Assembly (NCBI RefSeq): GCF_011742555.1
Contig: NZ_JAAQQR010000002.1
Coordinates: 620,001-684,000 of the forward strand
Direction: 5' to 3'
Length of the DNA: 64,000 nucleotides
Origin: Luteibacter jiangsuensis
GTDB taxonomy: Bacteria > Pseudomonadota > Gammaproteobacteria > Xanthomonadales > Rhodanobacteraceae
Each line of letters opens with the position of its first letter. The stretch's first letter is position 1. The position numbers were made by a program, and so were the translations under genes. The notes under the pieces are model-generated. The model had not been told where the DNA came from. It saw only the letters and a program-made list of their open reading frames with translations, and made no database searches. Positions 45,980-55,696 of the stretch are shown here, piece by piece.

Positions 45980-47212
45980 TCAGGCCGAGGTGGCGTCCCG
46001 TTCCGTCGCGGCAACGGCGAGGCCCGACACCACGCCCAGCGAGGGATCGCCTTCCACCATCGGGATGTCCGGGAAACTCCGGCGGACGGCCTCCTTCACG
46101 ATGGGCGAGCGCGAGGTGCCACCGGTGAGAAAGATACTGGCGGGCACGGACGGCCATTCCTCGCGCACTTCGGCGAGCAGGCGCTGCATGCGTTCGACGA
46201 AGGGCTCGGCCGCCTCGTTCATGTCGTCGCGCACGATGCTCACGCCCAGTCCGGGGTCGAGAAAGCCGAGATCCGCTTCGGTCCGGTCGCGACTGCTCAG
46301 CGCGATCTTGCTGCGTTCCGCCGTCTGGTTGAGGCGGGTGGTGGCACCGGGCTGTTGCAGCGCCTGCAGGCGGGACCGCCACGGCTCGTCCACGAAGCGA
46401 TAGTCCTGGCGGCGGAACTCGCGCTGCTTGGGCAGGTTGTGCACGCTTGCCGCTTCCACGAAGTGATGCACCGGCACACGGGTGACGTTGTTGCCGAGTT
46501 CCGGCATGAAGGCACGCATGCTCAGGTTCACGTCGAGGTCGGTACCGCCCTTGGCCAGGCCCCACGTACGCACGATCCTCGGCAATTCGTCGCCACCCAG
46601 CTCGGCGAAGGCCACGTCGGTGGTACCGCCGCCGATATCGACGATGAGCGCGGTCTGCCGATGCGAAAGGCGCTTGTGGTAGTGCATCGCCGCCGCGGCG
46701 GGCTCTTCGAGGAAGGAGACACTGTCGAAGCCCGCCACGGCGGCCGCTTCGCGAATGATCTCCACCGCCTGCTCGGAACCCTTCTCGCCCATCGAACTGC
46801 GGAAATGCACGGGGCGGCCGATCACCGCCGTGCGCACGTTTTCGCCAAGCTGCCGACTGGCGGCAAGGCGGATGTGCTCGAGCACGTAGGTGGCGATATG
46901 CACGATCACCCGGCGTACCTGCGCATCCATGCGGAATCCGAGCATCGACTTCGGCGATTCGATCAGATTGCCGTCGCCGTATTCGAGATAGGCAGCGACG
47001 GCCTCGTCGCCGAACAGGGCGTCCTCGAAACTTTCCACGGTCGCTGCCGCCGTGTCCGCCGCGCGGCGTTTCGTCGGGTCGGGCACCACTTCGGGGAAGA
47101 ACACGGCGGTACGGAACTGCTTCGCGTCGCCGAAGGTGACGTGGGTCAGCTCACCGTCGACGAAGGTCGCCGCGGCCGTGTAGCTCGTGCCGAAATCGAT
47201 ACCGATGTGCAT
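45980..47212 (-). CDS. yegD: Hsp70-family protein, YegD-like
   Basis: A 410-residue actin/Hsp70-fold ATPase without the DnaK substrate-binding domain. It has IGIDFGTSYTAAA (phosphate 1), VDIGGGTTDVAFAE (phosphate 2) and LTGGTSRSPIVKEAV (adenosine). E. coli YegD is ~450 aa. GAGGA lies 6 bases before the ATG. It may act as an atypical chaperone; the client is unknown. It follows the SDR gene after 33 bases on the same strand. Confidence 0.88.
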   Translation of the reverse strand: MHIGIDFGTSYTAAATFVDGELTHVTFGDAKQFRTAVFFPEVVPDPTKRRAADTAAATVESFEDALFGDEAVAAYLEYGDGNLIESPKSMLGFRMDAQVRRVIVHIATYVLEHIRLAASRQLGENVRTAVIGRPVHFRSSMGEKGSEQAVEIIREAAAVAGFDSVSFLEEPAAAAMHYHKRLSHRQTALIVDIGGGTTDVAFAELGGDELPRIVRTWGLAKGGTDLDVNLSMRAFMPELGNNVTRVPVHHFVEAASVHNLPKQREFRRQDYRFVDEPWRSRLQALQQPGATTRLNQTAERSKIALSSRDRTEADLGFLDPGLGVSIVRDDMNEAAEPFVERMQRLLAEVREEWPSVPASIFLTGGTSRSPIVKEAVRRSFPDIPMVEGDPSLGVVSGLAVAATERDATSA

Positions 47213-47245
47213 GGGAGTTCCTCGGGGGAACTCCCGATTCTAACG

Positions 47246-48028
47246 TCAGAAGCCGTAGCGCAGGAATCCGCCGTCCACGGCGATAATCTCGCCCGTCACG
47301 TAGCTCGCGGCCGGCAGGCACAGGAAAGCCACGGCACCCGCGACTTCCTCGGGCTCGCCTATGCGCCCCATCGGCGTCCGGTCGAGCACTTCCTCCAGGT
47401 ATTCCGCATCGGCCAGCGCGGGTTCGCTGCGCTGCGTGCGGATGTACCAGGGCGCCACGGCATTCACGCGGATGCCGTCCTCGGCCCATTCGCAGGCGAG
47501 GTTGCGGGTCATCTGGTGCAAGGCGGCCTTGGTCATGCCATAGGGCGAGCCGGTGCGCACGTGCACGATGCCCGACACCGAGCCCACGTTCACGATGGCC
47601 GCGTTCGCATGCTGCACGAGGTGCGGATACGCCGCCCGGCTCATCTCGTATGCGGAGAACACGTTGAGCTCGAACAGGCTCCGGTACTCGTCTTCCGAAT
47701 AGTCGAGCGTGGCCTTTGGCGAGTTGCCGCCTACGTTGTTCACGAGAATGGAAAGGTTCGCGCCCAGGTCGGCCACCCAGTCGAACACGGCGAGGCAGTC
47801 TTCGTGATCGGAAAGGTCGGCAGCCATGCCCAGCACTTCGACATCCGGGCATTCGTCGGCGAGCTCGTCGCGCACCTCCTGCAAGGCCAGTTCGTCGCGC
47901 GCGACGAGAAGGACATCGGCACCGAGAGCCGCCAGTTCGCGCGCGCACGCATAACCGATGCCCTTGCTTGCCCCGGTGACGAGGGCGGTACGGCCGTCGA
48001 GGCGCCAACTGGCGAGTCGTGGGTGCAT
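47246..48028 (-). CDS. Short-chain dehydrogenase/reductase (tropinone-reductase-like)
   Basis: A 260-residue classical [11 protein letters not shown] (18-25) is the NAD(P)-binding loop, ILVNNVGG the structural NNAG variant, and Ser ... YGMTK the catalytic Ser-Tyr-Lys set (Tyr near 163, Lys near 167). The end [17 protein letters not shown] is typical. GGAG lies 9 bases upstream of the ATG. The overall sequence resembles tropinone-reductase-like SDRs, a label that says little about substrate. Probably NADP-dependent reduction of a carbonyl. Confidence 0.9.
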   Translation of the reverse strand: MHPRLASWRLDGRTALVTGASKGIGYACARELAALGADVLLVARDELALQEVRDELADECPDVEVLGMAADLSDHEDCLAVFDWVADLGANLSILVNNVGGNSPKATLDYSEDEYRSLFELNVFSAYEMSRAAYPHLVQHANAAIVNVGSVSGIVHVRTGSPYGMTKAALHQMTRNLACEWAEDGIRVNAVAPWYIRTQRSEPALADAEYLEEVLDRTPMGRIGEPEEVAGAVAFLCLPAASYVTGEIIAVDGGFLRYGF

Positions 48029-48143
48029 GTGTCATCTCCGTGCGTTATGCCGATCGTAAGGGATCGAACGTCGGATGTGTCCGCGCCGATTGCACGGGAC
48101 CGTCATCCGGACCAGACTCGGCCCCGATACCGGAGGACACGAC

Positions 48144-48356
48144 ATGGCCCGCTACCTTCCGCTGCTTGTTCTGATCGGCGCTTGCGCCGCCTGCTCGAAA
48201 CCGCCGCAGCCGCACGAGCCGCCAACGCCGCAGGCCAGGGCCGAGACGCCCTGGGATTCGCTGGAGGCGCAGAAGAAGAAGGCGCAGGACGTGCAGAAGA
48301 CCGTCGACGACCAAGCCAAGGCCCAGGCGAAGGATATCGACGCCCAGACGCAGTGA
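48144..48356 (+). CDS. Small lipoprotein
   Basis: A 70-residue protein, ATG 48144 with GGAGG at a 7-base distance. The signal MARYLPLLVLIGACAACS contains two possible lipobox cysteines (IGAC and CAAC). The mature part is Pro-rich, then a Lys/Gln/Asp/Ala helix (AQKKKAQDVQKTVDDQAKAQ) likely to coil. It resembles small outer-membrane lipoproteins of unknown role. The frame's longer upstream version is rejected on the ribosome site. Convergent with sppA. Confidence 0.78.
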   Translation: MARYLPLLVLIGACAACSKPPQPHEPPTPQARAETPWDSLEAQKKKAQDVQKTVDDQAKAQAKDIDAQTQ

Positions 48357-48363
48357 CCCGAAC

Positions 48364-48381
48364 GAGCCGCCGTGGCGGCTC
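48364..48381. terminator. Hairpin between convergent lipoprotein and sppA genes
   Basis: GAGCCGC-CGTG-GCGGCTC, a 7-bp stem with a tetraloop, starts 8 bases after the lipoprotein stop and ends 13 bases before the sppA end. It lacks a T-run; a bidirectional terminator is plausible. Confidence 0.5.
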
Positions 48382-48393
48382 TCGGGGCCGCGC

Positions 48394-50313
48394 TCAGCGA
48401 GGCGAGCAGAAGCAGTAGGCGTACACGTGCGGCTTGCCCGCTTCGGCATTGCGGAACAGCGACCACTCCGGCGCCAGCTTCGGCAGCTCGGCCACCCACG
48501 ACGGCAGGCGCAGGCCCCACGACATCGCCACCCGCGCTTCGGAACTGTCGCCGATGCTGGTGAGGAAGCGCTCGAACGCGCCCATGGGTTTCTCCGCGTA
48601 CCGTACGTTGAAGCTCTTGCCCAGCCCCGCCTGTTCCGCCGCGTCGCGGATCGCGTCGTCGAGACTGCCGAGGCGGTCGACGAGGCCGCGATCCAGGGCC
48701 TGCTGGCCCGTCCACACGCGGCCCTGCGCGATGGCGTCGATGGCCGCGAAGTCCTTGCCGCGCGCCTTCGCCACATTGCCGACGAAGTCGCGGTATCCCT
48801 TGTCGATGATGCTCTGGATCAGCACCCCCACGTTCGGATCGAGCGGCCGGGTCATGTCGAATGCGCCCGCCAGGGGGCTCGTCGACACGCCGTCGCTCTT
48901 CACGCCGATCTTGGCGAGAGTGTCGGGCACGGTGAAGAACATGCCGAAGATGCCGATCGACCCGGTGATGGTGTTGGGCTCGGCATAGATCCGGTTGGCG
49001 TTCATCGAGATCCAGTAGCCGCCGCTCGCGGCCACGTCGCCCATCGATACCACCACGGGAATGCCGGCCTCGCGGGTGAGCTCCACCTCGCGGCGGATCT
49101 GCTCGGCGGCGTAGACCTCGCCGCCCGGCGAGTTCACGCGGAGTACCAGTGCCTTCGTGCGCCGATCCAGGCGCACGGCGTGGATGAGGGCGGCCGTGGA
49201 TTCGCCGCCGATGCGGCCCTGCGCCTGCTTGCCTCCCGCGATCTCGCCCTCGGCCACCACGACGGCGACGCCCGGCCCCGTCTGCAGCACGTCGACGGTG
49301 GAAAGGCCTTGCGTGGCGACGTACGACGCCAGGTCGACCTGGCGGAAGCCCTGGTCTTTCTTCCCAGCGGGCACGCCCTCGTCGCGAAGCATCTTCACGA
49401 ACTGCTGCTCGGTAGCGATGCCGTCTGCGAGCTTCTCGTCGACCGCGAGCTGGGCGAGGCTGCCCTTCGCATCGCGCACGCGTTCGGCCAGACCGTCGAT
49501 GTCGGCGCGCAAGGCGGCGGGGTCGAGATGGCGCATGCGTGCCACTTCGTCGATCCAGGTGCCCCACAGGCCGCCCAGCCAGTACGTGTCGGCTTCCTTC
49601 GATTCGGGCGAGGCATGGTCGAGGATGAACGGCTCCGCCGCGCTCTTGAACTGGCCTACGCGAAACAGGTGCACCTGCACGCCGAGCCGGTCGAGCATGT
49701 CCTTGTAGAACAGACGGTAGTTGGCGAGGCCCACGGCCATGACGCCGCCCTGGGGATCGATGTAGATCTTGTCGGCATGCGCGGCCAGGTAGTACTGGCC
49801 CTGCTCGAGACTGGCGGCCCAGACGAGCACGGGCTTGCCGGCCTTGCGGAAGCGGTCGAGCGCCGCACCGACTTCGCGCAGTGCCGCGAAGCCGCCGGCC
49901 TGCAGCTTGTCGGGGCGCAGCACGATGCGGCTGATGCGGTCGTCCGTGGCCGCGCTGTCGATGGCGCGGACGAGGTCGCGCACCTGCACCTGCTGCACGC
50001 CGTCGCCCGTCATGCGGCCGATGGCGCGCGACAGCGGGTCGGCGCTGTACTGCTCCACCAGCGCGCCCTCCGGGGCCAGCACCAGCACCGTGCGGTCGTC
50101 CACCTGGCCGGCCCGGCCGCCGAGGAACAGGAGCAGCAGGAAAACAGCGAGAAGACCGAAGAAGATCGCGTTGATGATCACCAGCCGGGTGATGTTCAGA
50201 CCGCGACCGAGGCCCAGCATGAAGCGGCCGAAGCCGCCCCGCCGGCGCGGCGGGGGAACGGGTTGCGGACGATGTGGCAGGGGCGGCGGCACGGCGTCGT
50301 AACGATCCGACAT
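48394..50313 (-). CDS. sppA: Signal peptide peptidase SppA (67-kDa type)
   Basis: A 639-residue inner-membrane serine protease that degrades cleaved signal peptides. One membrane helix (VIINAIFFGLLAVFLLLLFLG, about 45-65) is followed by two tandem SppA/S49 domains. The N-terminal one holds the general-base Lys in RVGQFKSAAEPF (about 220). The C-terminal one holds the nucleophile in GDVAASGGYWISM (Ser about 425). AAGGA lies 9 bases before the ATG. Length fits the long Gram-negative form (E. coli 618). Confidence 0.94.
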   Translation of the reverse strand: MSDRYDAVPPPLPHRPQPVPPPRRRGGFGRFMLGLGRGLNITRLVIINAIFFGLLAVFLLLLFLGGRAGQVDDRTVLVLAPEGALVEQYSADPLSRAIGRMTGDGVQQVQVRDLVRAIDSAATDDRISRIVLRPDKLQAGGFAALREVGAALDRFRKAGKPVLVWAASLEQGQYYLAAHADKIYIDPQGGVMAVGLANYRLFYKDMLDRLGVQVHLFRVGQFKSAAEPFILDHASPESKEADTYWLGGLWGTWIDEVARMRHLDPAALRADIDGLAERVRDAKGSLAQLAVDEKLADGIATEQQFVKMLRDEGVPAGKKDQGFRQVDLASYVATQGLSTVDVLQTGPGVAVVVAEGEIAGGKQAQGRIGGESTAALIHAVRLDRRTKALVLRVNSPGGEVYAAEQIRREVELTREAGIPVVVSMGDVAASGGYWISMNANRIYAEPNTITGSIGIFGMFFTVPDTLAKIGVKSDGVSTSPLAGAFDMTRPLDPNVGVLIQSIIDKGYRDFVGNVAKARGKDFAAIDAIAQGRVWTGQQALDRGLVDRLGSLDDAIRDAAEQAGLGKSFNVRYAEKPMGAFERFLTSIGDSSEARVAMSWGLRLPSWVAELPKLAPEWSLFRNAEAGKPHVYAYCFCSPR

Positions 50314-50365
50314 CTAAGTGGTTCCTTCGGGATTGTGTGCAGCGTAACCCGTCGGACCGTTGGTA

Positions 50366-51754
50366 TCACGTGTGGAATGGCATGGGCGCCGCGGTGTCGG
50401 GATCGTTCTGCCAGGCGCCTTTCGCACTGCTGCGCCAGAATCTCGCGAAAAGGAGGATGGCGGCCATGCTGAGCCCGGCGATCAGGCCCATCCACATGCC
50501 CCGCGCCCCCATGTCCCGGTGGAACGCCAGCCACCAGCCGACCGGCATGCCCACCACCCAGTAGGCGAACAGGGTGATGCCCATCGGCACGCGGGTGTCC
50601 TTGAGCCCCCGCAACGCGCCGTTCGACGCCACCTGGATGCCGTCGGAGAACTGGAAGAAGCCAGCCAGCACGAGCAGTTGCGACGCCATCGCGATGACAC
50701 CGGCATCGCTCGTGTAGAGGCGCGCGATCGATCCCGGGAAGGCCAGCATGACGCCGGATGAGACGAACTGCGTGACGAGCACCAGCGCGATGCCGGAAAG
50801 GCCCGCATAGCGCACGCCCGCGACGTCGCGCCGTCCCGCCGCGTTGCCCACGCGCACGGTGATCGCCATCGACAGGCCCAGCGGGATCATGAAGGCGACG
50901 GACGCCACGTTCAGCGCCACGTGGTGACCCGCCGTGACCGTTTCCCCGAGGCGGCCGATCAGCAGCGCCACGGCGACGAAGAGTCCCGCTTCCATGAGCA
51001 GGGTGACCGCCATCGGCAGGCCGATGTGCAGCAACGGGCCGATCTGGCGCAGATCGGGCTTCGCCAGGCGTCCGCGCAGGTTCAGGTCACGATAGTTGCG
51101 GTGCTTCAGCACGTAGGTGGCGAAACCGAGCATTTCCGCCCAGAGCACCACCGCCGTGGCGATGCCGCTGCCCCGCGCGCCCATGACAGGGAAGCCGAGC
51201 TTTCCGTACATCAGCACGTAGCCCAGCGGCGCCAGCAGAACGAGTCCGCCAAAGCTGAAGTACATGGACGGCCGCGGCATCGAGAGGCCTTCGGACAGGC
51301 CGCGCAACGCGAAATACGTGGTGAGCGCGGGGGCCGCGAAGCAGATGGCGTGCAGGAATGCCTCCACGTCGGGGCGCATCGATTCCACCACGCCGAAAAG
51401 CACCATCAGGGGCGAGGCATGCCACACGCCGATACCGAGCAGCACACCCAGCACCCACGCGATGTACAGGGCCTGGTGGAACACCGGCCCCACTTCGCCG
51501 CGGCGGCCCGCGCCGTCCAGCTGCGCCACGGTGGGGGGTACGGCCATCATCGTGCCGATACCGGTGACGATGGCGAGCACCCAGATGCTGGCGCCGGTCA
51601 CGACCGATGCCTGCGTGTGCGCGGCCTGGTGTCCTGCGAGCACCGCGTCGACCACGTTGGTACCGATGGCGGAAAGTTGCGCGACGATCATCGGCAGGGC
51701 CAGCCGTACGGTGGCGCCGATCTCCCGGCGCGCGCGGGCGCGGTCGATGCTCAT
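50366..51754 (-). CDS. MATE-family multidrug exporter (NorM-like)
   Basis: A 462-residue inner-membrane antiporter with twelve hydrophobic segments in two homologous halves. The start ALPMIVAQLSAIGTNVVDAVLAG is the MATE N-terminal signature; AGHHVALNVASVAFMIPLGL is the matching block in the second half. It probably exports cationic drugs in exchange for Na+ or H+. It lies 52 bases upstream of sppA on the same strand and diverges from the DUF3667 gene across 90 bases. Confidence 0.92.
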   Translation of the reverse strand: MSIDRARARREIGATVRLALPMIVAQLSAIGTNVVDAVLAGHQAAHTQASVVTGASIWVLAIVTGIGTMMAVPPTVAQLDGAGRRGEVGPVFHQALYIAWVLGVLLGIGVWHASPLMVLFGVVESMRPDVEAFLHAICFAAPALTTYFALRGLSEGLSMPRPSMYFSFGGLVLLAPLGYVLMYGKLGFPVMGARGSGIATAVVLWAEMLGFATYVLKHRNYRDLNLRGRLAKPDLRQIGPLLHIGLPMAVTLLMEAGLFVAVALLIGRLGETVTAGHHVALNVASVAFMIPLGLSMAITVRVGNAAGRRDVAGVRYAGLSGIALVLVTQFVSSGVMLAFPGSIARLYTSDAGVIAMASQLLVLAGFFQFSDGIQVASNGALRGLKDTRVPMGITLFAYWVVGMPVGWWLAFHRDMGARGMWMGLIAGLSMAAILLFARFWRSSAKGAWQNDPDTAAPMPFHT

Positions 51755-51844
51755 GGGACTGCAGTCGAAGGATGGCCGCCCATTGTAGCGGTTGCCGTGC
51801 CATCATCCGCAGCCGAAAGGGGAAAATCTCGGGGGGAAGAAGCG

Positions 51845-53014
51845 ATGAATCAACTCACGCCGTCGCCAGGCCTGCTTTGCGCCAACTGTGGCGAAGCGCT
51901 GCAGGGCGAGTTCTGCCATGCCTGCGGCCAGTCGATCCGGAGCGTGATCAAGCCGGTGTCGCACATGCTGGAGGACGCCGGCGACCTCTTCTTCCACATG
52001 GACGAACGCATCGTCCATACCCTGCCGCCGCTGTACACCAAGCCCGGCTTCCTAACGCTGGAATACTTCGCCGGCCGCCGGGTGCGCTACATCGCTCCTT
52101 TCCGGCTGATGTTCGTCTTCTGCCTGCTCGCTTTCTTCTTCATGCACCTGGCGGTCAGCGACACGCACCTGGACGAAGGCCTCTACGGTACCAAGCCGGC
52201 GAAAGACGACGTCGCGGCGCTGCACGCGGCGGACACCGCCGACGAGGTGCGCAAGATCTACCAGGGACAGATGGAGGAACTGGAAGCGTCCAAGGCGGCG
52301 CCCGACGTGCCCGACGCCGCCAAGGCCGCCATCGGCTTGACCCAGCAGGTGGTGCGCGACGCCGCGAACCGTCGTCTGGCCGAACTGAAGGCCGAGCCCA
52401 TCGCTCCGGGCACCAACGCGGAAACGGGCCTCGCGCCACGCGAGGCGGACAAGGACAGCTGGTTCTCGCGGCCAACCGTTGTCGACATCGCCTGGCTACC
52501 GGACGTGATGACACGGCGCCTGGCCCTGGGCATCGCGCATTTCAAGGCCAACATCGCCCAGGTAATGGATGGCGGTCCCGGCAAGAGCGAGGCGATCCGC
52601 CGCATCATCGAGGGATTCTTCTCGGTGCTGCCGCAGACGCTGCTGGTGATGATCCCGGTGTTCGCGCTCATCCTGAAGCTGTTCTATGTCTTCAAGCGCC
52701 GCCTTTACATGGAGCACGTGATCGTCGCCCTGCACAGTCACGCTTTCCTTTTCATCTCACTGCTCGGGCTGATGCTGCTGGGCTTCGCGAAGCATGCGAT
52801 CGAGCCCCACGTGGCACTGGCGGGCAAGGCGATCGGGCTGGTGCAGGCGGCCATGTGGGTGTGGATGCCTGTCTACCTGCTGATCATGCAGAAGAGGGTG
52901 TATCGCCAGGGCTGGCCCATGACCCTCCTGAAATACTGGCTGATAGGCAGCGTCTATTTCTGGCTGCTGCTTTTCGCCCTGTCGGTCGCAGCCCTGATTG
53001 GCGCGGCGCACTAG
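51845..53014 (+). CDS. DUF3667 membrane protein with N-terminal zinc-ribbon
   Basis: A 389-residue protein. CANCGEALQGEFCHACGQS (residues 12-30) is a four-cysteine zinc-ribbon, a feature of DUF3667. One membrane segment lies near 85-103 and at least four more after residue 255, separated by a soluble helical region (115-230). Ribosome site GGGGGGAAGAAG precedes ATG 51845. Function unknown; related proteins are common in Xanthomonadales near housekeeping genes. Confidence 0.85.
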   Translation: MNQLTPSPGLLCANCGEALQGEFCHACGQSIRSVIKPVSHMLEDAGDLFFHMDERIVHTLPPLYTKPGFLTLEYFAGRRVRYIAPFRLMFVFCLLAFFFMHLAVSDTHLDEGLYGTKPAKDDVAALHAADTADEVRKIYQGQMEELEASKAAPDVPDAAKAAIGLTQQVVRDAANRRLAELKAEPIAPGTNAETGLAPREADKDSWFSRPTVVDIAWLPDVMTRRLALGIAHFKANIAQVMDGGPGKSEAIRRIIEGFFSVLPQTLLVMIPVFALILKLFYVFKRRLYMEHVIVALHSHAFLFISLLGLMLLGFAKHAIEPHVALAGKAIGLVQAAMWVWMPVYLLIMQKRVYRQGWPMTLLKYWLIGSVYFWLLLFALSVAALIGAAH

Positions 53015-53133
53015 GATTTTTTCCTAACGGCGGGCGGTTGTGCACAGGCGACGGGGCCCCTTCGCGTTTGTCAAGACAAAATGCAGAGCCGGTGACGGCC
53101 CTCTGCGACCCATTCGCAAGTGATTGAAATCAT

Positions 53134-53162
53134 GGTACATTTCAGCTTGGTTAAAATGTACC
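53134..53162. promoter_or_regulatory. Palindromic operator-like site
   Basis: GGTACATTT (53134-53142) and AAATGTACC (53154-53162) are perfect 9-bp inverted arms, 11 bases apart. A second inverted pair, AGCTTGG (53144-53150) and CCAAGCT (53162-53168), interlocks with it. The symmetry and AT-rich arms suit a dimeric repressor such as a TetR or XRE protein, or an alternating RNA structure. Confidence 0.5.
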
Positions 53163-53215
53163 CAAGCTAACCGGAACGGCCCAACCATGCGCCTTGGATG
53201 CCCCCCATCCGAGGC

Positions 53216-53250
53216 TCATCCACAGAGTTATCCACAGCGCTTGTGGATAA
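53216..53250. promoter_or_regulatory. Cluster of three DnaA-box-like sites
   Basis: TTATCCACA at 53228-53236 is a consensus DnaA box (TTATNCACA). TGTGGATAA at 53242-53250 is the same box inverted, 5 bases away. TCATCCACA at 53216-53224 differs by one base. Three sites in 35 bases, 135 bases ahead of priA, suggest DnaA binding. Confidence 0.65.
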
Positions 53251-53342
53251 CACGGAAAGCGGTCGCGGCGCGGGCACTTACAGCTTCTTCCTCCCTCCGT
53301 ACACGTCACTTGCAGGCAAACCCATGTGGCAGTGGTCAATGA

Positions 53343-53373
53343 TTGACCAGCGAAATCGGCATCTCCCTATAAA
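53343..53373 (+). promoter_or_regulatory. Candidate priA promoter giving a near-leaderless mRNA
   Basis: TTGACC (53343-53348) and TATAAA (53368-53373) are 19 bp apart. A start about 7 bases after the -10 would fall near 53380, only ~5 nt before ATG 53385. No Shine-Dalgarno precedes that ATG, consistent with a leaderless or very short-leader transcript. Confidence 0.55.
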
Positions 53374-53384
53374 CTAGGCTCCGC

Positions 53385-55559
53385 ATGAACGCCGTCGTCC
53401 GCGTCGCCCTTCCGGTGCCCTTGCCGACCCTTTTCGACTACCTGCCGCCTCTGGACGGCGAGGCGCGAACGGGCGCGCGCGTGCGGGTGCCCTTCGGACG
53501 CGGGGAAATGGTGGGCGTGGTGATCGACCCGACCGCCGAGGCCGCCGTGGGCGCGACGCGCCTCAAACGGATCGCCGAGGTCCTCGACCCCTTCCCCCTT
53601 CTCGACGACGAGCTGATGGCGACCCTTGCCTGGGCCGCCGACTACTGGGCGGGCGCGCCAGGGGAGGCCTTCGCCAACGCGCTGCCGCTGGCCTTGCGCG
53701 AGCCCCGGCCGTTGCCCGCGACGGGGATCGAAGCCTGGGCACTCACCGTCCAGGGGCGCTCGGCGCTCGACGCAGGAAGCCGCAAGGGCGGCTCCGCCGC
53801 GCTCCTCGACGCACTTCGTCATGGGCCGCGGGCCGCCGACGACCTGACGGCTGCCTTGCCCGGTTGGCGCACGGCTGCCCGCCGGCTGCTCGAAGGCGGC
53901 CTGGTCGAGCGGATCGAGTTCGAGGGAGCCACCCTGCCCGCGCCTTCGGCCCCCGGCCCCGCCCTGAGCGACGAGCAGTCCGCTGCCGTCGCCGCCATCG
54001 GCGAAGGCTTCGGTGCGTTCCGTCCCTACCTCCTGGACGGCGTCACCGGCAGCGGCAAGACCGAGGTCTACCTCGCCCTGATCGAAAGGGCCCTGGCCGA
54101 AGGGCGGCAAACGCTGCTGCTGGTGCCGGAGATCGGCCTCGCGCCGCAGACGGTCCGCCGGCTTCGCGAACGCCTGGGCGTGGCCGTCGAGGTACTGCAC
54201 TCGAACCTTGCCGAAGGCGAACGCGCACGGGCATGGCTCAGGGCACGCGACGGCAGCGCGCGCGTCGTCCTGGGAACACGCTCCGCGGTGTTCACCCCAC
54301 TCCCCCACGCGGGTCTCATCGTCGTGGACGAGGAGCACGACCCGTCCTACAAACAGCAGGAAGGATTCCGTTACCACGCGCGGGACCTCGCCGTGTTCAG
54401 GGCGCGCACGTTGGGCGTGCCTGTGGTGCTGGGTTCGGCGACACCGTCGCTGGAGACGCTGGCCAACGTGCAGGCCGGCCGCTACACGCGGCTGGTACTG
54501 CGAGCGCGCCCCGGTGCCTCGCAGCCCACCCGGGTCCAGATCGTCGACATGCGCGCGCAACGGCTCGACCACGGCTTGTCGCCCACGCTCGTGCACGCCG
54601 TTGCCGCTTGCGTCGAACGCGGCGAACAGGCGCTCGTCTTCCGCAATCGCCGCGGATACGCCCCCGTGCTGCTGTGCCACGACTGCGGCTGGCACGCGGA
54701 CTGCCCACGCTGCGAACGGCCCATGACCCTGCATGCAGGCCGACGCAGGCTGGTCTGCCACCACTGCGACAACACGATGCCGGTGCCGTCCGCCTGCCCC
54801 GCCTGCGGCTCGGCGAACCTCAGCCCCCAGGGCCAGGGCACGGAGCGCCTGGAAGAGGCGCTTGTGGAGCGCTTCCCGGAGGTTCCCGTCGTCCGCATCG
54901 ACCGCGAGACCACACGGCGGCGCGACGCCTTCGGCGACATCCTCGACGGCCTGCGCGAGGACAAACCGGCGATCCTGGTCGGTACCCAGATGCTCGCCAA
55001 GGGTCATGATCTGCCGAACCTCACGCTGGTCGCCATCGTGGGGGTGGACGAGGGCCTGCACAGCGTGGATTTCCGCGCGGGCGAACGACTGGCCCAGCTG
55101 GTGGTCCAGGTGGCCGGCAGGGCTGGACGGGCCAGCAAGCCCGGAAGCGTGCTCCTCCAGACACACCACCCCGACCACGCGATGCTGCACGCCCTCCTTC
55201 GCGGCGGTTATCCCGCCGTGGCCGAGGGCCTGCTCGAAGAACGCCGTCTCCTCGACCTGCCCCCATATTCCCACCAGGTGCTGCTGCGCGCGGATGCGCT
55301 GGGGCGTGCCGAGGTGGACGCGTTCCTCTCAGAGGCGCACAGGGCCATCGGCGATCCGGGCGACCTGCGCGTGGCAGGGCCCATGCCGGCGCCCATGCCG
55401 CTTCGCGCGGGCCGCCATCGAGGCCAGTTGCTGGTGGAAGCCGGCACGCGGGCGCGCCTGCATGCCTTCCTGCGCGCATGGCGACAGGCGCTCGCCGGGC
55501 TGCCGGCCGCGCGCAAGGTGCGCTGGTCGCTCGACGTGGACCCGATCGACCTGTACTGA
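53385..55559 (+). CDS. priA: Primosomal replication-restart helicase PriA
   Basis: A 724-residue 3'-5' DNA helicase that reloads the replisome at stalled forks. An N-terminal 3'-DNA-binding domain ([16 protein letters not shown]) and winged-helix precede [11 protein letters not shown] (Walker A, about 219-229) and [12 protein letters not shown] (DEEH box). Eight Cys in the zinc region ([13 protein letters not shown] ... CHHCDN ... CPACG, about 430-475) bind two zinc ions and couple ATPase to unwinding. [10 protein letters not shown] is motif VI. Length matches the E. coli protein (732). Confidence 0.96.
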   Translation: MNAVVRVALPVPLPTLFDYLPPLDGEARTGARVRVPFGRGEMVGVVIDPTAEAAVGATRLKRIAEVLDPFPLLDDELMATLAWAADYWAGAPGEAFANALPLALREPRPLPATGIEAWALTVQGRSALDAGSRKGGSAALLDALRHGPRAADDLTAALPGWRTAARRLLEGGLVERIEFEGATLPAPSAPGPALSDEQSAAVAAIGEGFGAFRPYLLDGVTGSGKTEVYLALIERALAEGRQTLLLVPEIGLAPQTVRRLRERLGVAVEVLHSNLAEGERARAWLRARDGSARVVLGTRSAVFTPLPHAGLIVVDEEHDPSYKQQEGFRYHARDLAVFRARTLGVPVVLGSATPSLETLANVQAGRYTRLVLRARPGASQPTRVQIVDMRAQRLDHGLSPTLVHAVAACVERGEQALVFRNRRGYAPVLLCHDCGWHADCPRCERPMTLHAGRRRLVCHHCDNTMPVPSACPACGSANLSPQGQGTERLEEALVERFPEVPVVRIDRETTRRRDAFGDILDGLREDKPAILVGTQMLAKGHDLPNLTLVAIVGVDEGLHSVDFRAGERLAQLVVQVAGRAGRASKPGSVLLQTHHPDHAMLHALLRGGYPAVAEGLLEERRLLDLPPYSHQVLLRADALGRAEVDAFLSEAHRAIGDPGDLRVAGPMPAPMPLRAGRHRGQLLVEAGTRARLHAFLRAWRQALAGLPAARKVRWSLDVDPIDLY

Positions 55560-55696
55560 CCGATGCCACGACGGTTGAATCGGATGCATCTTGCTCACAC
55601 CTGTTGGATATCTCTGAACCGAAACGTATGGATGCCTACATTTGCTCCGCGTTCGGCGCGACAATAGACCTCTTACCAGGTAACGGAACCCCCAAC

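Larger units (their letters stand above)
53015..53384. promoter_or_regulatory. 370-base regulatory spacer upstream of priA
   Basis: Between the DUF3667 stop and priA there is no credible gene. It holds a short T-run (ATTTTTT at 53018-53024) that may end DUF3667 transcription, the palindrome at 53134-53162, the DnaA-box-like cluster at 53216-53250 and a promoter at 53343-53373. Confidence 0.6.

Noticed and set aside
45764-48418. Long plus-strand frame (884 residues) across the yegD and SDR genes
   Set aside because: It covers two genes with intact Hsp70 and SDR motifs on the opposite strand and has the His/Arg/Gly-rich look of an antisense reading.
48427-50472. Long plus-strand frame (681 residues) opposite sppA
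   Set aside because: Antisense shadow of a gene with full SppA motifs; no signal peptide, no ribosome site, no recognisable domain.
53216-53250. Chromosomal origin (oriC)
   Set aside because: Only three boxes, no AT-rich unwinding region of useful size, and no dnaA, dnaN or gyrB nearby. Regulatory DnaA binding is more likely.
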